This document shows, piece by piece, positions 61,297 through 64,000 of a stretch of DNA of 64,000 nucleotides. How positions within the stretch are numbered: position 1 is the stretch's first letter; each line of letters starts with the position of its first letter. Position numbers and translations under genes: made by a program. The stretch comes from AC-32 sp963754265 (GTDB lineage Bacteria; Actinomycetota; Thermoleophilia; Gaiellales; Gaiellaceae): the NCBI GenBank assembly GCA_963754265.1, contig CAVWFB010000001.1, forward strand, positions 1-64,000. Reading direction: 5' to 3'. The notes below the pieces were generated by a model. It saw only the letters and a program-made list of their open reading frames with translations, did not search any database and had not been told where the DNA came from.

Positions 61297-63700
61297 CCAA
61301 CTCCCGGCGATAGCGCTCGAGCTTCTCGCGCTCCGCCGTGACCACCTCCTCCGGCGCGCTTCGAACGAAGCGCTCGTTCGCGAGCATTCCCTCGGCGCGC
61401 GCGACCTCGGCGCGCAGCCGCTCCGCCTCGGCCTCGGCGTTGCCGCCGTCGACCTTGACCCGCTCGGGCTTGACGACAGCCTGAAAGATCCGCTCCTGCT
61501 CCTCGCTCAGCTGCGGCTTCACTCCGGCCCGCCGGAAGACCTCCGCGGCGGTCTGGATCGGCTCGAACTCAGCCTGGACGGCCGCGTCCGAACCGGCCGC
61601 CTCCGGCCAGGGCGCCACGATCAGGCGACACTGTCGTTCCGGCAGGTTCGACCAGATTTCCTCGGTCACGTGCGGCATCACCGGGTGCAGCAACTTGAGC
61701 AGCCGCTCGAGGTTCGCGAGCGCCGTCGCCTGCGCGTCCTCGTCGCCGTCGTAGAGGCGAGGCTTGATCGCCTCGGCATACCAGTCGCAGAAGTCGTCGA
61801 AGGTGACGTGGTAGAGCACGCTCGTGGCGGCGGCGAACTCGAATCTGGAGAGGTGGTCGTTCACCTGCGCCTGGGCAGCATCGAGGCGCGCGACGATCCA
61901 CTGCTCCTCGAGGTCGCGCGGCCGCAGGTCGGGCGTTGCTGCGCCGACGTTCGCGAGTAGCAGTCGCGAGACGTTCCAGAGCTTGTTCGCGAGCTTGCGT
62001 CCCTCCTCGACGGCTCCTTCCGAGAAGCGGACGTCCTGCGACGACGACAGCTTCAGCAGCCCGTACCGGGTCGCGTCGGCTCCGTGCCGGTCGACGAGCT
62101 CGAGCGGGTCGAGCCCGGTGCCGAGGCTCTTCGACATGCGCCTGCCGTCCGCGGCGAGCACGGTGGTGTGGATGATCACGTGGCGGAACGGGATATCGCG
62201 CATCAGCTCGAGCCCCGAGAAGATCATGCGGTTCTCCCAGAGCCGGATGATCTCGCGGGCGGTCGTGTTCAGCGTCCCGGGGTACCAGGCCTCGAGCTCG
62301 GGCGTCTGCTCCGGCCACCCCAGGATGGCGAAGGGCCAGAGCGCCGACGAGAACCAGGTGTCGAGCACGTCCTCGCTCCGCGTGAGCTCGGTCGAGCCGC
62401 ACTCGGCACACGCCTCGGGCTCGGTCTCCTGGACGCTCAGATGGCCGTCCGGGCACTCCCAGACCGGAAGCTGGTGGCCCCACCAGATCTGGCGCGAGAT
62501 GTTCCAGTCGGGAGCGGTCTCGAGCGACTCGATCGCGTAGCGGTGCTGCGACTCCGGGTGGTAGCGCACCCGCTCGTCGCGCAGCGCCTCGAGCGCCGGC
62601 TGCTTCAGCTCGTCCATGCGGCACCACCACTGCAGCGAGATCAGCGGCTCGATCCGGCTCTTGCAGCGCTCGCAGAGCGCGATCGTGTGGCGGTAGGGCT
62701 CGCGCTGGACGAGGAGGCCGCGATCGCGGATCCAGGCGAGGATGCGTTCCGCGGCCTGGTCCTGGGTCAGCCCCGCGAGCTCGCCCGCCGCCTCGTTCAT
62801 GCCGCCGTCCGGGCCGATCACGGTCAGCTCGGGAAGGCCGTGGTCGCGACCGATCTCGAAGTCGAGCGGATCGTGTCCCGGAGTGACCTTGAGCGCGCCG
62901 GTGCCGAACTCGGGGTCGACCCGCTCGTCCTCGATCACCGGGACCGTTCGCTCGACGAAGGGCACGACGACCTCGCGCCCGACGGCGGCTTTCCAGCGCT
63001 CGTCGCCGGGGCTCACCGCGACGGCCACGTCGGCCAGGATCGTCGCGGGGCGCGCCGTCGCGATCGTCACCCCGTCGCCCGGGTCGTCCACGAACGGGTA
63101 CCGCACGTACGTGAGCGCGTCATCTACCTCCTCGTGCACGAGCTCGAGGTCGGACAGCGACGTCTCGTGGTGCGGGCACCAGTTGATGATCCGGTTCGCG
63201 CGGTAGATCCACCCCTTGCCGTAGAGGTGGACGAAGAAGCGCATCACCGCCCGGATGTAGCCGTCGTCCATCGTGAAGCGCTCGCGCCGGTAGTCCATCG
63301 AGGCGCCCATGCGCCGGAACTGGCTCATGATCGTGCCGCCGTACTGCCGGAGCCAGTCCCAGACGAGCTCGACGAACGCCTCTCGCCCGAGCTCCTGGCG
63401 CGACTTCCCCTGCTCGGCGAGGTGCTTCTCGACCGCGTTCTGCGTCGAGATGCCGGCGTGGTCGTAGCCGGTGAGAAACGCCGTCTCGAAGCCGCGCATG
63501 CGGTGCCAGCGGACGAGGACGTCGGCCAGCGAGATCTGCAGCGCGTGGCCGGTGTGCAGCGCACCCGTCACGTTCGGCGGCGGGTGGGCGACGACGAACG
63601 TCTCGCGGCCGCTACCGGGCTCCGCGGCGTAGAGGCCCTCCTCCTCCCAGGTCTGCTGCCAGCGATCCTCGACACCGGCCGGCTTGTACAGCGGCTCCAT
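61280..63700 (-). CDS. valS: Valyl-tRNA synthetase
   Basis: 806 residues, somewhat short for ValS. HIGH-type motif PPPNVTGALHTGHAL, KMSKS-type RRMSKSLGTG, editing domain (TARPATILADVAVAVSP; GTGALKVTPGHDPLDFEIG) and two cysteine pairs (LCERCKS, CAECGS). The C-terminus is a coiled-coil arm (EAEAERLRAEVARAEGML). First gene of the long minus-strand row. No T-box element is evident before it. Confidence 0.97.
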   Translation of the reverse strand: MEPLYKPAGVEDRWQQTWEEEGLYAAEPGSGRETFVVAHPPPNVTGALHTGHALQISLADVLVRWHRMRGFETAFLTGYDHAGISTQNAVEKHLAEQGKSRQELGREAFVELVWDWLRQYGGTIMSQFRRMGASMDYRRERFTMDDGYIRAVMRFFVHLYGKGWIYRANRIINWCPHHETSLSDLELVHEEVDDALTYVRYPFVDDPGDGVTIATARPATILADVAVAVSPGDERWKAAVGREVVVPFVERTVPVIEDERVDPEFGTGALKVTPGHDPLDFEIGRDHGLPELTVIGPDGGMNEAAGELAGLTQDQAAERILAWIRDRGLLVQREPYRHTIALCERCKSRIEPLISLQWWCRMDELKQPALEALRDERVRYHPESQHRYAIESLETAPDWNISRQIWWGHQLPVWECPDGHLSVQETEPEACAECGSTELTRSEDVLDTWFSSALWPFAILGWPEQTPELEAWYPGTLNTTAREIIRLWENRMIFSGLELMRDIPFRHVIIHTTVLAADGRRMSKSLGTGLDPLELVDRHGADATRYGLLKLSSSQDVRFSEGAVEEGRKLANKLWNVSRLLLANVGAATPDLRPRDLEEQWIVARLDAAQAQVNDHLSRFEFAAATSVLYHVTFDDFCDWYAEAIKPRLYDGDEDAQATALANLERLLKLLHPVMPHVTEEIWSNLPERQCRLIVAPWPEAAGSDAAVQAEFEPIQTAAEVFRRAGVKPQLSEEQERIFQAVVKPERVKVDGGNAEAEAERLRAEVARAEGMLANERFVRSAPEEVVTAEREKLERYRRELDALGS

Positions 63701-63720
63701 TCGGGCAAGTTTACGAACAC

Positions 63721-64000
63721 GTGCACGAGTTCTTTCACGCCCTGGACGTCTTCTTCGAACAGCTGGCCTCGGTCGGCTGGGCGGCGCTGGCGATCGCGCT
63801 CGGGCTTCACTTCCTGAAACTCGTCCTGCGCACGATCGCGTGGCGCAACATCCTCGTCGCCTCGTATCCGGAGGAGCCGATCCCCTGGCCGCCGGTGTTC
63901 GGGGCCTACGTCGCCGGCGTCGGCTTGAACTCGATCCTGCCCGGTCGCGGCGGCGACCTCGTCAAGCTCTACCTCGTCCGGCGGAAGATCCCCGGCACCA
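63721..64000 (+). CDS. Lysylphosphatidylglycerol synthase-type membrane protein, partial
   Basis: From GTG 63721: VHEFFHALDVFFEQLASVGWAAL, a helix (ALAIALGLHFLKLVLRTIAW), then VAGVGLNSILPGRGGDLVKLYLVRRKI, which matches the LPG-synthase TM/flippase-like (UPF0104) family block around the conserved ARGGD. It is cut by the window end. Its 5' end lies 20 bases from valS, divergent. Role likely in lipid or polyprenyl handling. Confidence 0.75.
   Translation, partial: MHEFFHALDVFFEQLASVGWAALAIALGLHFLKLVLRTIAWRNILVASYPEEPIPWPPVFGAYVAGVGLNSILPGRGGDLVKLYLVRRKIPGT

Noticed and set aside
61824..63817. Long plus-strand frames across valS
   Set aside because: Low-complexity shadow translations; ValS motifs on the minus strand are decisive.

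Overview
The window is about 64 kb of very GC-rich bacterial chromosome with dense genes, frequent 4-base ATGA/GTGA gene overlaps and many GTG starts. Gene content (Flp-type pilin, mreBCD-mrdA-rodA, a stand-alone 2-oxoglutarate dehydrogenase E1, a zinc-finger anti-sigma factor beside an ECF sigma factor, several small proteins I associate with this group) suggests a deep-branching actinobacterium, most likely class Thermoleophilia (Gaiella/Solirubrobacter-like). That assignment is inference; there is no rRNA gene in the window.

Layout. 1-6.4 kb (+): end of a TPR protein, two NicO/NiCoT nickel-cobalt transporters with His-rich loops, anti-sigma and sigma factor, argF, rhomboid protease, a small zincin and a 30-residue membrane protein overlapped to it. 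6.7-10.4 kb: tRNA-Ala(UGC), then an accessory stretch with a GNAT enzyme, an isochorismatase-family hydrolase, frameshifted cupin and VOC genes, a decayed cupin remnant and a Flp pilin. 10.9-18.7 kb: a 915-residue beta-propeller exoprotein, infA and csp, a roughly 970-residue FN3-like exoprotein and a glycosyltransferase-like protein. 18.7-31.7 kb (-): a polyamine island with a FAD amine oxidoreductase, omega-aminotransferase, complete Pot-type ABC transporter, AsnC/Lrp regulator, gamma-aminobutyraldehyde-type dehydrogenase, and a second complete Pot-type transporter in which all four genes carry frameshifts. 31.7-45.1 kb: small proteins, a membrane diguanylate cyclase, a polyproline protein, 2-oxoglutarate dehydrogenase E1, hydantoinase A/B, a HhH-GPD glycosylase, a YpfJ-type metalloprotein and tRNA-Ala(GGC).

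45.1-63.7 kb (-) is a long housekeeping block: valS-folC-small TM protein-zinc ribbon membrane protein-ndk-methyltransferase-maf-[transposase on +]-mreB-mreC-mreD-mrdA-rodA-small protein-rne/rng-rplU-rpmA-obgE-nadD-rsfS. It joins cell elongation, ribosome assembly, RNA decay and cofactor synthesis. A + strand lysylphosphatidylglycerol-synthase-type membrane protein begins at the right edge.

Most notable items: (1) a REP-associated tyrosine transposase (RAYT) with its palindromic repeat on both sides, plus two detached copies, one of them read through in frame inside a nickel transporter; (2) an infA gene whose conserved first codon is ATA, with an ideal Shine-Dalgarno and no usual start codon between it and the upstream stop; (3) eleven genic single-base frameshift sites, five of them in one transporter operon, which look more like assembly errors or very recent decay than old pseudogenes; (4) a duplicated polyamine uptake system with a catabolic branch. 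All family calls come from motif recognition by eye; no database search was run.
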